Shown in pieces: positions 56,215 through 64,000 of a DNA stretch of 64,000 nucleotides. Both the position numbers and the translations under genes were made by a program. The notes beneath the pieces were generated by a model. It saw nothing but the letters and a program-made list of their open reading frames with translations. It searched no databases and had not been told where the DNA came from. The DNA is taken from contig CAWITB010000020.1 of NCBI GenBank assembly GCA_963838885.1, forward strand, positions 1 to 64,000, written 5' to 3'. Positions within the stretch are counted from its first letter, which is position 1, and each line of letters begins with the position of its first letter. The stretch is from JAICMB01 sp963838885. GTDB lineage: Bacteria; Acidobacteriota; Terriglobia; Bryobacterales; Bryobacteraceae.

Positions 56215-56610
56215 CTACGCAGCTGAAAAAGGAGGACCACGCTTCGGCGCGCCCTCGCTGTGAGAAATGCGAAGCAGGGCTTCCGTTTGGGTCCGGTCGG
56301 CGGAACCGCGGGCAACGTCAGCAACAATGGTTAGCCATTCCGTGCCCGTAAATGGCTCTTGATGCGATACAGCCGTCGTCTTCGGGAAGAAGCAGCACGT
56401 TCCGCCGGCGTTCGTCATCGCGCCATCCCCGAGCTGCTGCGTTTCCGCGACCGAACGATTCACAGACGAACGGGAATTTTCAGCGGAGCAATGATGCTTG
56501 CCGGCGCGCCTGCAGCAAGCGGGAAGCGTCGCTTCCGAACGCGCCAGAAGCAGCGTTGGCACTAAATCGCAACTTAAAACCAGCACGACGGCGATGGCGG
56601 TAAGGCGCAT
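56215..56610 (-). CDS. small secreted Cys/His-rich protein
   Basis: The product is about 131 residues, starting MRLTAIAVVLVLSCDLVPTL. After the hydrophobic helix comes LPACCRRAGKHHCS and, later, GGTCCFFPKT, Cys/His clusters that could bind copper or another soft metal. The end contains HSEGAPKRGPPF. I prefer Met 56610 over 56694, since it places the helix at the start. No known family, but the CCRR-x-GKHHC pattern appears in acidobacterial proteins near metal genes, as far as I recall. Confidence 0.6.
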   Translation of the reverse strand: MRLTAIAVVLVLSCDLVPTLLLARSEATLPACCRRAGKHHCSAENSRSSVNRSVAETQQLGDGAMTNAGGTCCFFPKTTAVSHQEPFTGTEWLTIVADVARGSADRTQTEALLRISHSEGAPKRGPPFSAA

Positions 56611-56742
56611 CGCGGCGCTGCGGCTTACCCCAACTGGATGCTTGGAATTGCGTAGCACTTGGCCGTTTGCCTTCGATGTCACGCGCGTGGCCATCCCAGG
56701 ACGCTTGACTTAGGCCTGACGTTAGGGAGTTGAAACATGCCT

Positions 56743-57618
56743 TTATTTCAGATATCGGATTCCAAACACCACGGCTTTACCCAGTTGAGGCTGCCCTGGC
56801 CGCATCACGCTCCAAACGTCGGAGGTGTAAGATCCCTCAAAAGTAATGTTGGCCATGGCGGCATACTGCACTCCATAGGACAACGCCACATCGCTTCCGC
56901 CCGTCTGAGAGAAATCGGCTCCACCCTGGCTGGCGCGGCCCACCTGGCGAGCGGTTGCGCCGAACACAAACGACGCTTCCGACTTTTCGCCGCGCCAAAA
57001 CGCATATTCGGCATCGATGGCCGCCCTGCGTTGGTTACCAAGCTTCAGGCCATGCGCATCGGCCAGGGGCAGCGAATATCCAACTTCGGCCCCATACACC
57101 CACCGCCATGTGGCTCGCGAATAAATCAGGTCGATGCTCGGAACCAGGCGCGGCTGAACAAAACGAAGATGCGAGCCGTTGGCGTCTGTGTAACTCTCGT
57201 CCTGAAAATAATTTGAAGGATCGCCCTCGGGCACGCTCAGTTTAGTTTGTAGAGCAAGCCGATGATAGTGGCCGGGCGAAAGCTTCGACCAAAAGTTCCA
57301 TTTCATGCGAATATCGGGTTCGACCGCGGTTAGATGGTCTTTACCCGCGCCGATTTCCGTCGTCGTGACATCGAGGCCCAGCAGCACGTTACCGGTCAAT
57401 CCATAGGCGAAGCTCGCCATGGCGCCTGACCTGGCGATGCGCATCGAGCCTACTTCGTCGTACGAATAAAAGCCCTCGACTAATGCCACCCAGCTCTGGT
57501 ATACTTCGACGCCGGCGTTCGGAACCAGGATCGAGCCGGCATGGGCCGCGCAGCACAGGGCAGCCGCTAACGGCAGCCGCGTGAGGCTACTGCACCGCAC
57601 AGACCCGAATACCTTCAT
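56743..57618 (-). CDS. outer-membrane beta-barrel protein (transporter-like)
   Basis: A 291-residue exported protein: signal peptide (LPLAAALCCAAHAGS) and alternating beta strands (GAMASFAYGLTGNVLLGLDV, WRWVYGAEVGYSLPLADAHG, YGVQYAAMANITFEGSYTSD) ending VVFGIRYLK. This is the pattern of small barrels of the MetA-pathway/transporter-like family. It overlaps the end of the HMA-like gene by 32 bp, so the two are translated together. The substrate is unknown; metal efflux or sensing would fit the neighbours. Confidence 0.7.
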   Translation of the reverse strand: MKVFGSVRCSSLTRLPLAAALCCAAHAGSILVPNAGVEVYQSWVALVEGFYSYDEVGSMRIARSGAMASFAYGLTGNVLLGLDVTTTEIGAGKDHLTAVEPDIRMKWNFWSKLSPGHYHRLALQTKLSVPEGDPSNYFQDESYTDANGSHLRFVQPRLVPSIDLIYSRATWRWVYGAEVGYSLPLADAHGLKLGNQRRAAIDAEYAFWRGEKSEASFVFGATARQVGRASQGGADFSQTGGSDVALSYGVQYAAMANITFEGSYTSDVWSVMRPGQPQLGKAVVFGIRYLK

Positions 57619-58042
57619 CCGTTTTCTTTTTCAGATCGTCCTGGCTGGGCGTCCAGGCGTAAAATCCGCCTTCCTGCGCTTCCTTTACCCAAAGCTGCGG
57701 CAACTCCTTGGTGGGGCAGTCTTTTGCGACCGCCAAGTTGCTGTTGCCATCCACCTCGATAGCGACTCGCTTCAAGCTGTAACCGGCATCGTGGATGGTG
57801 CGATTTAGCGCCCGCAGACTGAGCGTCGCATTGGGCTTGGGCACAAACTCGGCAATACCCGCTCCGGCATCGTCAACTCTAAAATTAGCGGCCGGCACGC
57901 TGCGTCCCACGGCCTGCCAGACTTTCCTGCTGCAAGTGGTGCGCAGGCACCCCTCCACCTGGAGGTGAACTTTCTTGATTGCGGCTGATGCCGTGATACT
58001 CGTAAGCGCGACAAAGGATAGAACAAGCGTTATGCGTTTCAT
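57587..58042 (-). CDS. exported HMA-like protein with atypical metal motif
   Basis: A 151-residue protein; ATG 58042 is supported by AGGAGA upstream and a signal peptide (MKRITLVLSFVALTSITASA). The fold outline is that of heavy-metal-associated domains (IKKVHLQVEGC ... NATLSLRALNRTIHDAGYSL), but the usual C-x-x-C is replaced by GCLRTTCSRKV (C-x4-C). Further Cys at KDCPTK and at the C-terminus (VCAVQ). It leads the minus-strand group running to the BNR protein. A periplasmic metal chaperone is a reasonable inference. Confidence 0.65.
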   Translation of the reverse strand: MKRITLVLSFVALTSITASAAIKKVHLQVEGCLRTTCSRKVWQAVGRSVPAANFRVDDAGAGIAEFVPKPNATLSLRALNRTIHDAGYSLKRVAIEVDGNSNLAVAKDCPTKELPQLWVKEAQEGGFYAWTPSQDDLKKKTDEGIRVCAVQ

Positions 58043-58403
58043 CGTACTCTCCTGATTGCTAAAGTCTCGGGAACATTCCCAGTCGTTGAACCACTTCGCT
58101 TCACCGGCGCCACGCCTTGTCAACGCTGCCGGAGCCGCTGCGCCGGAGATCGCCGGCGCCCACCCGGCAATACAGCCGCGCTAGGCGCAATCCATGCGCA
58201 CCAAACGAGCTAGCGCCCGGGAAAGTAACCGTGGTCGGTCCAGCCATGCTGAAAGGATTCAGTTAGACAGTACGCCACGCTGTATGGTTTTCTTGACTTT
58301 TTTTTTCGGGTGTTTCCGGACGGAACCGTCGTAGCGCAGCCCATGTTCTTCTCATGTTGCAGCTTATCGACGCAAACGAAGGAACTAGGTAGGGGTATTT
58401 CGC
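58043..58403. other. intergenic stretch, probable promoter region of the HMA-like gene
   Basis: No coding frame is supported. A run of ten T (near 58296-58305) lies between the RNase gene end and the HMA-like gene start. No paired stem is next to it, so I do not call a terminator. Confidence 0.4.
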
Positions 58404-59858
58404 TTAGCGCGCGAAGTCGATGAAGCCGCGCCCGGGATCGGTCCCCACCAGTTTCACCTGGATCTGATCGCCCACATCGACGCCTTGCTCGCCGTGAACG
58501 AGGCGGCCCTCGACGGGAGGATTCAGCACTCGCACGAAAACGCCCTTGGGCGTGTTGCCGGTCACAACTCCCTCGAAGGTTTGGCCCACACGATGCTGCA
58601 GCGCGACGGCGGCAATGCGCTTCTGCATCTTCCTTTGCACTTTCCTTGCGGCGTCTTCCTTGAGCGTACAGTTGCTCGCGATGGCGGCCAGTTCGGTATC
58701 CGAATACGGAGCGGCGTGGCCGTCAAACACGGACTTGATGAGCCGCTGGGTGACCAGGTCCGAAAAGCGCCGGTTGGGCGCGGTGGAGTGCGTGTAATCG
58801 TGCGCCGCCAGCGCGAAATGACCCTGTCCGGCATCGCCGGCCCGCGTCAGCACATACTCGCCCGGCCCCAGCAGCTTGATCACCGCAAGCGACAGGTCGG
58901 CGTAATGCACCGGGTCCGCCGTTTTGCGCTTCTCGAGAAACACATTCAAAGCGCCGGCATCCGGCTGGGGCGGAAGTTTCTCGCCGTAGCGCCCCGCCAG
59001 TTCGACAATGCGAGGCCATCTCTCGGGCGATTTCACGACGCGGCGGATCGACGACATGCCGCTATCTGAGAGCCGTCGCGCCATCACCTCGTTGGCCGCA
59101 ATCATAAAATCTTCGATCAGCCGCGTCGCCGCGTTGGCCCGCCGCGCGGCCACGTCCCGCACCTTCCCATCCTGCATCACCGGCTGGGCTTCCACGCGGT
59201 CGAAATCGAGCGCGCCGAGCCGATGCCGCTGCTCGCGCAACGCTCGCGCTGCCTCATTTTGAAGCCTCAACTGCTCCTGCAATTCCCCGGATGCGGCAAG
59301 CTTGTCCGGCGCCGCCACCGAGCCATCCAGCCAGGCTCCCACGCCGTCGTAGGTCAATTGGGCGCGGTTCCGCACCATGGCTCGATAGATATTCGCGCCC
59401 GCGAGAGTTCCCTCGCTTGCGACCACAAACTCGATCACTACGGCCAACCGGTCCTGGCCCTCCGCAAGCGACGTCAGATCGGTCGATAACTTTTCGGGAA
59501 GCATCGGAAACGTCTTCACGCCGGTGTAGACCGTGGTCGTTTGCGAGGAGGCGTGTGAGTCGATCGGCGAACCCGCGGGCACGTCGCTATCGACGTCCGC
59601 GATTGCGACCAGCACGCGAATCCCCTGAGCCACGCGCTGCGCTACCTCGATCTGATCGAGATCGCGCGAGTCATCGTTATCGATCGACGACCAGGGAAGC
59701 TCGCGCAAATCGCGAACGCCTCGACCGTTCCCGCCGGCCGCCGCAAGGGGACGCAACGCCGCAAGCTGCTCCTTCGTCCCGGGTGGAAAATCGGGATCGA
59801 AGCCTTCCTGGATCATCTCCTGGCGGGCCGCCGCCACCAGATCGAATCCGTCGCCCAT
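58404..59858 (-). CDS. RNB-domain ribonuclease (RNase II-like)
   Basis: A 484-residue exoribonuclease-like protein. The RNB active site reads SSIDNDDSRDLDQIE: the first three metal-binding aspartates of D-x5-D-x-D-D are present, the fourth position is Gln. Other RNB blocks: LPEKLSTDLTSLAEGQDRLA, MIAANEVMARRLSDSGMSSI, ALAAHDYTHSTAPNRRFSDL followed by VTQRLI. A short S1-like barrel closes the protein (FEGVVTGNTPKGVFVRVLNP). No N-terminal cold-shock domains, so it is shorter than E. coli RNase II. Its ATG follows the PQQ dehydrogenase TGA directly (TGAATG), so it is coupled to that operon. Confidence 0.88.
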   Translation of the reverse strand: MGDGFDLVAAARQEMIQEGFDPDFPPGTKEQLAALRPLAAAGGNGRGVRDLRELPWSSIDNDDSRDLDQIEVAQRVAQGIRVLVAIADVDSDVPAGSPIDSHASSQTTTVYTGVKTFPMLPEKLSTDLTSLAEGQDRLAVVIEFVVASEGTLAGANIYRAMVRNRAQLTYDGVGAWLDGSVAAPDKLAASGELQEQLRLQNEAARALREQRHRLGALDFDRVEAQPVMQDGKVRDVAARRANAATRLIEDFMIAANEVMARRLSDSGMSSIRRVVKSPERWPRIVELAGRYGEKLPPQPDAGALNVFLEKRKTADPVHYADLSLAVIKLLGPGEYVLTRAGDAGQGHFALAAHDYTHSTAPNRRFSDLVTQRLIKSVFDGHAAPYSDTELAAIASNCTLKEDAARKVQRKMQKRIAAVALQHRVGQTFEGVVTGNTPKGVFVRVLNPPVEGRLVHGEQGVDVGDQIQVKLVGTDPGRGFIDFAR

Positions 59859-61418
59859 TCAGCGCGCCGACTGCGGCAACGCGAACGCGTACAAAGTGTC
59901 CGCGGCCGCAAACACAACATATTGCCGCCCGTCCAATTCATACGTCATCGGCGAATTCGCCACGTGCCCGCCGATGTTGACGTGCCACAGCGTCTTGCCC
60001 GTCTCCGGATCGAGCGCCAGCAGGTTCCACGAATTGTCCGCGGTAAATAGCAGATGCCCGGCTGTGGTCATGATTCCCGCCGAGCCGTCGCCCGGTCCGA
60101 TCTCGTGACTCCAGCGGATTTTTCCCGTCTTGTAGTCGATTGCCTGAATGGTCGAATCCGCATAGAGATTCCGGTCGCGCCCGCCCCAACCCTCGGCCTT
60201 GCCGATCGCCGTCAGATAAAAAATGCTCCAGATGCGGCGCGCGCTCACGTAGTAAAGACCGGTCTGCGGACTGTAGCTGGGCGACAGCCAATTGGTCGCG
60301 CCATCGGAACCCGGCTCGACCAGAGCTCCATCGGGAGATGGATCTTTTCTGGTATCGCGAATCGGCCGTCCGTCGTCGTCCACGCCCTTCGACCAGTTGG
60401 TCTCGATGAAGGGGGCGGTCAAAAGGTTCTGGCCGGTCTTGCGATCCAGCACGAAAAAATATCCGTTGCGGCTGGCCTGCCCCAGCAGCCGCTCATGGCC
60501 TTTGAAATTGCCATCGAAGACGATGGGCGTCTGCACCGCGTCCCAATCGTGCACGTCGTGCGGCGACGGCTGGAAATGCCACACCAGTTTCCCGGAATCG
60601 GGATCGAGCGCCACGATCGAACAGGTGTAGAGATTATTCCCGCGCCGCCCCTCCCCGGCCAGCACCGGATTGGGATTGCCGGTGCCCCAATACAGCAGGT
60701 TCAAATCCGGGTCGTACGTGCCGGTCATCCAGGTCATCCCGCCGCCGTGCAGAATGGCGTCGCTGTTTTGGGGCCATGTCTCGGAGCCGGGCTCACCGGG
60801 TTTGGGACTGGTGTACCAGCGCCATTGCAGGGCTCCCGTTTCCGGATCGCGCGCGTCGAGATAGCCAGGGATGTCGGTGACGTCGCCCGAGACCCCGACG
60901 ATGACGTGATTGCGGACCACCAGCGGCGCCATGGTTGAAAAATATCCGAGCTTCACGTCGCCGAGCTCGACCTTCCAGCGCATAGTCCCGTCCTTGGCGT
61001 TGAGACTGACGAGAAAACAATCGGGCGTCTCGAAATAGAGCCAGTCCTTGTACATGCCCACGCCGCGATTGCCGATGTGATCGCCGCCGTTCGACGAGTA
61101 GCGGTAATGCCAGATCTCCCGGCCGGTGCGGGCGTCGATCGCCCAGACATGATCCGGAACGGTGAAATAAAGAATGCCGTCCACCATGAGAGGCGTCGAT
61201 TTCACGGGAACCGCGTTGGTACGGTAGGCCCAGGCCAGCGCCAGGCTTCCGACGTTCGATTGATCGATCTGCGCCAGCGGACTGAAGCGCCGTCCCGAAT
61301 AATCGCCGTTATAGGTGGGCCAGATTTCGCCCGGAGATTTGAGCAACAGCGTGGAATCGAGCCCTTGCGCGCAGGCCCCCGCGGCGGCCATCAACAGAGC
61401 GGCGATGAATCTATTCAC
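59859..61418 (-). CDS. PQQ-dependent alcohol dehydrogenase-like quinoprotein
   Basis: A 519-residue periplasmic propeller enzyme: signal peptide (MNRFIAALLMAAAGACAQ), W-x-x-Y-x-G-D-Y-S-G-R-R-F-S-P-L start, tryptophan-docking repeats (YFTVPDHVWAIDARTGREIW, FLVSLNAKDGTMRWKVELGD), LLYWGTGNPNPV, NNLYTCSIVALDPDSGKLVW, and the catalytic HDVHDWDAVQTP aspartate. It oxidises an alcohol or similar substrate and passes electrons to cytochrome c. Its start overlaps the end of the dihaem cytochrome gene (ATGA), which supports that pairing. The PQQ biosynthesis genes are not in the window. Confidence 0.92.
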   Translation of the reverse strand: MNRFIAALLMAAAGACAQGLDSTLLLKSPGEIWPTYNGDYSGRRFSPLAQIDQSNVGSLALAWAYRTNAVPVKSTPLMVDGILYFTVPDHVWAIDARTGREIWHYRYSSNGGDHIGNRGVGMYKDWLYFETPDCFLVSLNAKDGTMRWKVELGDVKLGYFSTMAPLVVRNHVIVGVSGDVTDIPGYLDARDPETGALQWRWYTSPKPGEPGSETWPQNSDAILHGGGMTWMTGTYDPDLNLLYWGTGNPNPVLAGEGRRGNNLYTCSIVALDPDSGKLVWHFQPSPHDVHDWDAVQTPIVFDGNFKGHERLLGQASRNGYFFVLDRKTGQNLLTAPFIETNWSKGVDDDGRPIRDTRKDPSPDGALVEPGSDGATNWLSPSYSPQTGLYYVSARRIWSIFYLTAIGKAEGWGGRDRNLYADSTIQAIDYKTGKIRWSHEIGPGDGSAGIMTTAGHLLFTADNSWNLLALDPETGKTLWHVNIGGHVANSPMTYELDGRQYVVFAAADTLYAFALPQSAR

Positions 61419-62164
61419 TGCAGCGTCTCCAGGTAAGCAAAAATATTGTGGATGTCGGCATCGGTGTACTTCGAGAGCAGCTCGCGATGCGCCTCGAGCG
61501 GGTCCTCGATTGTGACCTCTACGCTGCCGCGCGGCCAGGAACGATACTGTCCAGAGCGATCCTTCATTGCGATATCGAACTCGTCGATGTGGACCGCCTT
61601 GCCTTGAAAGACTTGACCCGAAGCGGTCTTCACCGTGACGTTGGGCTGCTTTCCGCGCGGATACAGAAAGCGCGATTGCAAATCGATAGGCGAGTATTTC
61701 TTCGCGACGCCCGCCAGATCGCCCGCAGGCGAATGGCAGCCGGCGCAGCCTCCGGCGCCGTTGAAATAGGCTTTACCTTGCGCGGCATTTCCCGTCAGCA
61801 GTTTCTCCACGGGGTAATCGCGCGGCACATGCGCGCTCCGCAGCGACTCGGTTACGCGCGCATGCAGGAATGTCACGATATCCGAGATCTGCTGCTGCGA
61901 CATCGGGAATCCCGGCATGCCCTTATCCGGCCTCCCGTTCTTGATCACCGGCCCGATCAGCGTACCGTTCTCGTCGCGGTTCACCAGAGGCGAGCGGATC
62001 AGGTCCGGAGCGCGATTTCCGGTGGCGTCGTTGCCGTGGCAGAAACCGCACGATGCGATGAAAGCGTTACGGCCCCTGGCGACCACGGCGGGATCGGGAT
62101 TGTCGTTTGCGAACAAAACCAGTCCGCAAAAGAACAAGGAGGAGATGGCAACGCGGCTACGCAT
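61415..62164 (-). CDS. dihaem cytochrome c
   Basis: A 249-residue exported protein with signal peptide (MRSRVAISSLFFCGLVLFA) and two haem c sites, CGFCH (residues 39-43) and CAGCH (about residue 143). Met ligands can be seen in GMPGFPMS. The end, YTDADIHNIFAYLETL, is the usual last helix. It is presumably the electron acceptor for the PQQ dehydrogenase translated from the overlapping next gene. It is the first gene of the operon, with 36 bp to the lipase stop upstream. Confidence 0.92.
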   Translation of the reverse strand: MRSRVAISSLFFCGLVLFANDNPDPAVVARGRNAFIASCGFCHGNDATGNRAPDLIRSPLVNRDENGTLIGPVIKNGRPDKGMPGFPMSQQQISDIVTFLHARVTESLRSAHVPRDYPVEKLLTGNAAQGKAYFNGAGGCAGCHSPAGDLAGVAKKYSPIDLQSRFLYPRGKQPNVTVKTASGQVFQGKAVHIDEFDIAMKDRSGQYRSWPRGSVEVTIEDPLEAHRELLSKYTDADIHNIFAYLETLQ

Positions 62165-62200
62165 CGGGTTAATTCCAGTTTAGACGAGCTTGCCTCATTC

Positions 62201-64000
62201 TCACTCGATCACAAGCGTCGCGGCGTTACTGCTTCTATTGCCCGATTGGACCACCACCGGCGCAGCCGCGCTTGGCGTCACGCCGCCGGGAATAATGCAG
62301 TTAATCTGATCCAGACCCGCGTATCCCGGCGCGCGCCCGGCGAAAGTTACGGTACAGGATTGCCCTTCCACGGTTACCGTAGGAGTCAGATTAGCGATCT
62401 CCAGGCCCGCTTGCGGCGTCGTATCTCCGAGCCCGGTGAGATACAGCTCCACGTAATCGCCCGCTCGCAACGGCGCGCCGGTTCCCACCAATGTTCCGGT
62501 TCGCACGTTGATCGCGGCCGCGGCGCCCGAGCCGGATTGGTCTTGAGTAAAGATCGCGGGCACGGCCGGCTGCAACAGCAAATTGACGGTATGTTGACCG
62601 GCTGAGTTGGCGACCGTCAGCGTAACGAGGCCGGCTAATGCGTCCGGGACAACCGCGTTGATCTGAGTGGGGCTGACGAACTGCAGCGGAATCGCAGCGC
62701 CGTTTATGAGTACTTTCGCATCGCTGAGCTGCATTGGCAAGGGAAGACTCGCGGCCGCTGCCGTCCCGGACGCTAACCCCCCTCCGTAAATCGAGATGAA
62801 CGAGCCGGGCGCTGCCGCCAGAGGAAATACGGCGCTGGCAGCCGGGAATATGCGCGAAATCGCAGGGCCGGCTTTCACCAGCAGAGTATGAAATCCCCCT
62901 GGCGCAAGCGTCGTTTTCCCCAATGCAACCTGCCCGTTCCCGGCAACTACGATCTGTCCCGCCCCCGCCGGAAGCATTTCGTTGAATGCGATTTGATTAT
63001 TCGAACCTACAGGCATCACATGGGCAACTCCGTCCGGACCGGTGTAATCCGCCAAGCCGATATTCAAAAATTGGTCCGCGGAGCTTTTCCAGGCCGCGTA
63101 CGCGCCCGCTTCGGTCGACAGATAACTGTTCTGAGCGGCGCCTTGCCCAATCGTCTGCCAGTCCGCCGTGCCGTTCAGAAACGAGATCGCGATGCGCGCG
63201 GTGTCTTGAGTAGCGGAGGTGATATTGGCAATGCCCGGCGCGCCCGAAATGCACAGATTGCCCAGGGCGGCCAGCACGCCGGTAACATGGCAAGCGGCTA
63301 TGACGCGAGTCCGGCCGCTCTCGGCAAACTCGAGCGATCCGCTGGTGAGCGTCACAATCCCGTCGCTAAATCCTGTCGGAATGCCTTGCCCCTCGATTCC
63401 CGAGTACCGCGAGCGCGTCGACGCCTCGCAGATCGTCCGTGCCTTGATTCCAGGTCGCAAGGTCATACAGGAAACGGCTTCCCAACATCAGCTCGGATAA
63501 TTGCGTATCCAAACTGAGCAGCGGTTGAAACGCGTTCGTGCCGAAATGGGGCGTCCCCAGAAAAATGGCTTTTCGGATTGGCACGGTCGCGGGCGGTAAA
63601 AACGATCCGGCGGCATCCTGCTTTCCGGCAAGATAGCTGCGCACGATGAGGCCGCCTAGACTGTGCGCGATTACGTCGACTTGGGTGACCGCGCTGCCAT
63701 CGCTGTAGCGCAGGCCGGCGAGGAAAATTCCGAACTGTGTTCCCAGTTCCTCAATCGAGGGCCTGTTCGGATAATTGCAATTGTCGAAGAATACGCTCGC
63801 TTCCCCGTTGCTCTCTAAAACCTGATCTCCGATTCCAAAGGTGCCCGAAAAGCTGGAATTGGCGCAGACAATTTGATACCCGTTTACCCACACAACCGGG
63901 GGCTTCGCGGTGCGTGGAATCGGCTGTCCGGAAGGGATCAACTGGGCGAAAAGAGAAATTGAACAGCAACAAAGGATAACAACAACCCGCAGTCGGCAAT
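62201..64000 (-). pseudogene. secreted lipase-like hydrolase fused to Solibacter-type domain, one frameshift, 5' end outside window
   Basis: The reading begins inside a signal peptide (RVVVILCCCSISLFAQ) cut by the window edge at 64000. An alpha/beta hydrolase follows (PPVVWVNGYQ, VDVIAHSLGGLIVRSYLAGK with nucleophile Ser, AIFLGTPHFGTNAFQPLL). One extra base near 63399 shifts the frame after GVDALAVLG; the other frame continues with GQGIPTGFSDGIVTL and runs through to 62201, ending in the TIGR03437-type beta-sandwich (GSFISIYGGGLASG, FAGRAPGYAGLDQINCIIPG). The hydrolase is of the triacylglycerol lipase or PGAP1-like kind. Since both halves are well preserved, this is either a very recent mutation or a sequencing error. 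Without the shift it would be one protein of about 600 residues. Confidence 0.82.

Noticed and set aside
1..64000. CRISPR arrays, tRNA or rRNA genes, integrases and intact insertion sequences
   Set aside because: None was recognised by eye: no regular repeat-spacer pattern, no cloverleaf with CCA-type end, no transposase or tyrosine recombinase motif. A tRNA or repeat scan would be needed to exclude them fully.

Overview
The window is about 62-63% G+C (estimated by eye) and looks like chromosomal DNA of an Acidobacteriota bacterium, most likely close to Solibacter/Bryobacter. The reasons are: two secreted proteins ending in the beta-sandwich C-terminal domain typical of Solibacter (TIGR03437 type); a PadR regulator followed by a remnant of an acidobacterial orphan permease; an ECF sigma factor next to a TolB-like Ser/Thr kinase; two very large receptors with a carboxypeptidase-like N-terminal domain; a PEP-CTERM protein; and ankyrin and FG-GAP secreted proteins. 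No search was run, so family names are from recognition.

Layout. 1-1.8 kb: folP and tyrS, both recognisable but broken by single-base frameshifts. 1.8-5.5 kb: an exported amidohydrolase, a shortened TIR protein, a small zinc protein, PadR, a decayed permease and a partial, internally deleted copy of glpD. 5.5-9.3 kb: a PEP-CTERM protein overlapping an FG-GAP secreted protein. 9.5-17.2 kb: a TolB/TPR sensor-like protein, intact glpD and a TonB/Oar-like receptor. 17.4-19.7 kb: PaiB-like protein, three small genes with a clear promoter/operator, and an Smr protein. 19.7-21.8 kb: joined gene remnants (3-hydroxyacyl-CoA dehydrogenase, porin, AlbA_2-type ATP-binding protein). 22-32.3 kb: ankyrin protein, lactate permease, Gfo/Idh/MocA protein, then the housekeeping genes recG, rsmD and dnaE. 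32.3-39.9 kb: an ankyrin/CXXCH/cyclase-repeat protein, ECF sigma plus a frameshifted kinase, and a protein built of three copies of an unrecognised domain. 39.9-44 kb: a same-strand cluster of NmrA-like reductase, EthD-like protein, radical SAM protein and ATP-grasp ligase. 44-51.7 kb (minus): YggX, small proteins, an alcohol dehydrogenase, glycogen phosphorylase, a NanE-NanK fusion and a RhaT-like permease. 52-58 kb (minus): a possible metal-handling group (HMA-like protein, outer-membrane protein, Cys-rich protein, TonB receptor, BNR protein with CQCC). 58.4-64 kb (minus): cytochrome c, PQQ dehydrogenase and RNase II-like operon, then a lipase fused to the Solibacter-type domain.

The most striking item is the radical SAM gene at 41184. 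Its frame runs through an in-frame TGA that gives Cys-Sec-Ala-Glu-Pro, followed at once by a perfect 10-bp hairpin with a 5-nt loop placed where a bacterial SECIS should be, then stops at 42521 against the Shine-Dalgarno sequence of an ATP-grasp gene. This matches the family that I recall NCBI naming CUAEP/CCAEP-tail radical SAM (seleno)protein. It would be read as a 433-residue protein if the TGA were taken as a stop.

A second theme is decay. At least nine genes here are frameshifted, truncated or partially duplicated, while long genes between them (dnaE, recG, glgP, both receptors) are intact. The broken ones are clustered, so either real pseudogene formation or locally poor sequence is possible; raw reads would decide.
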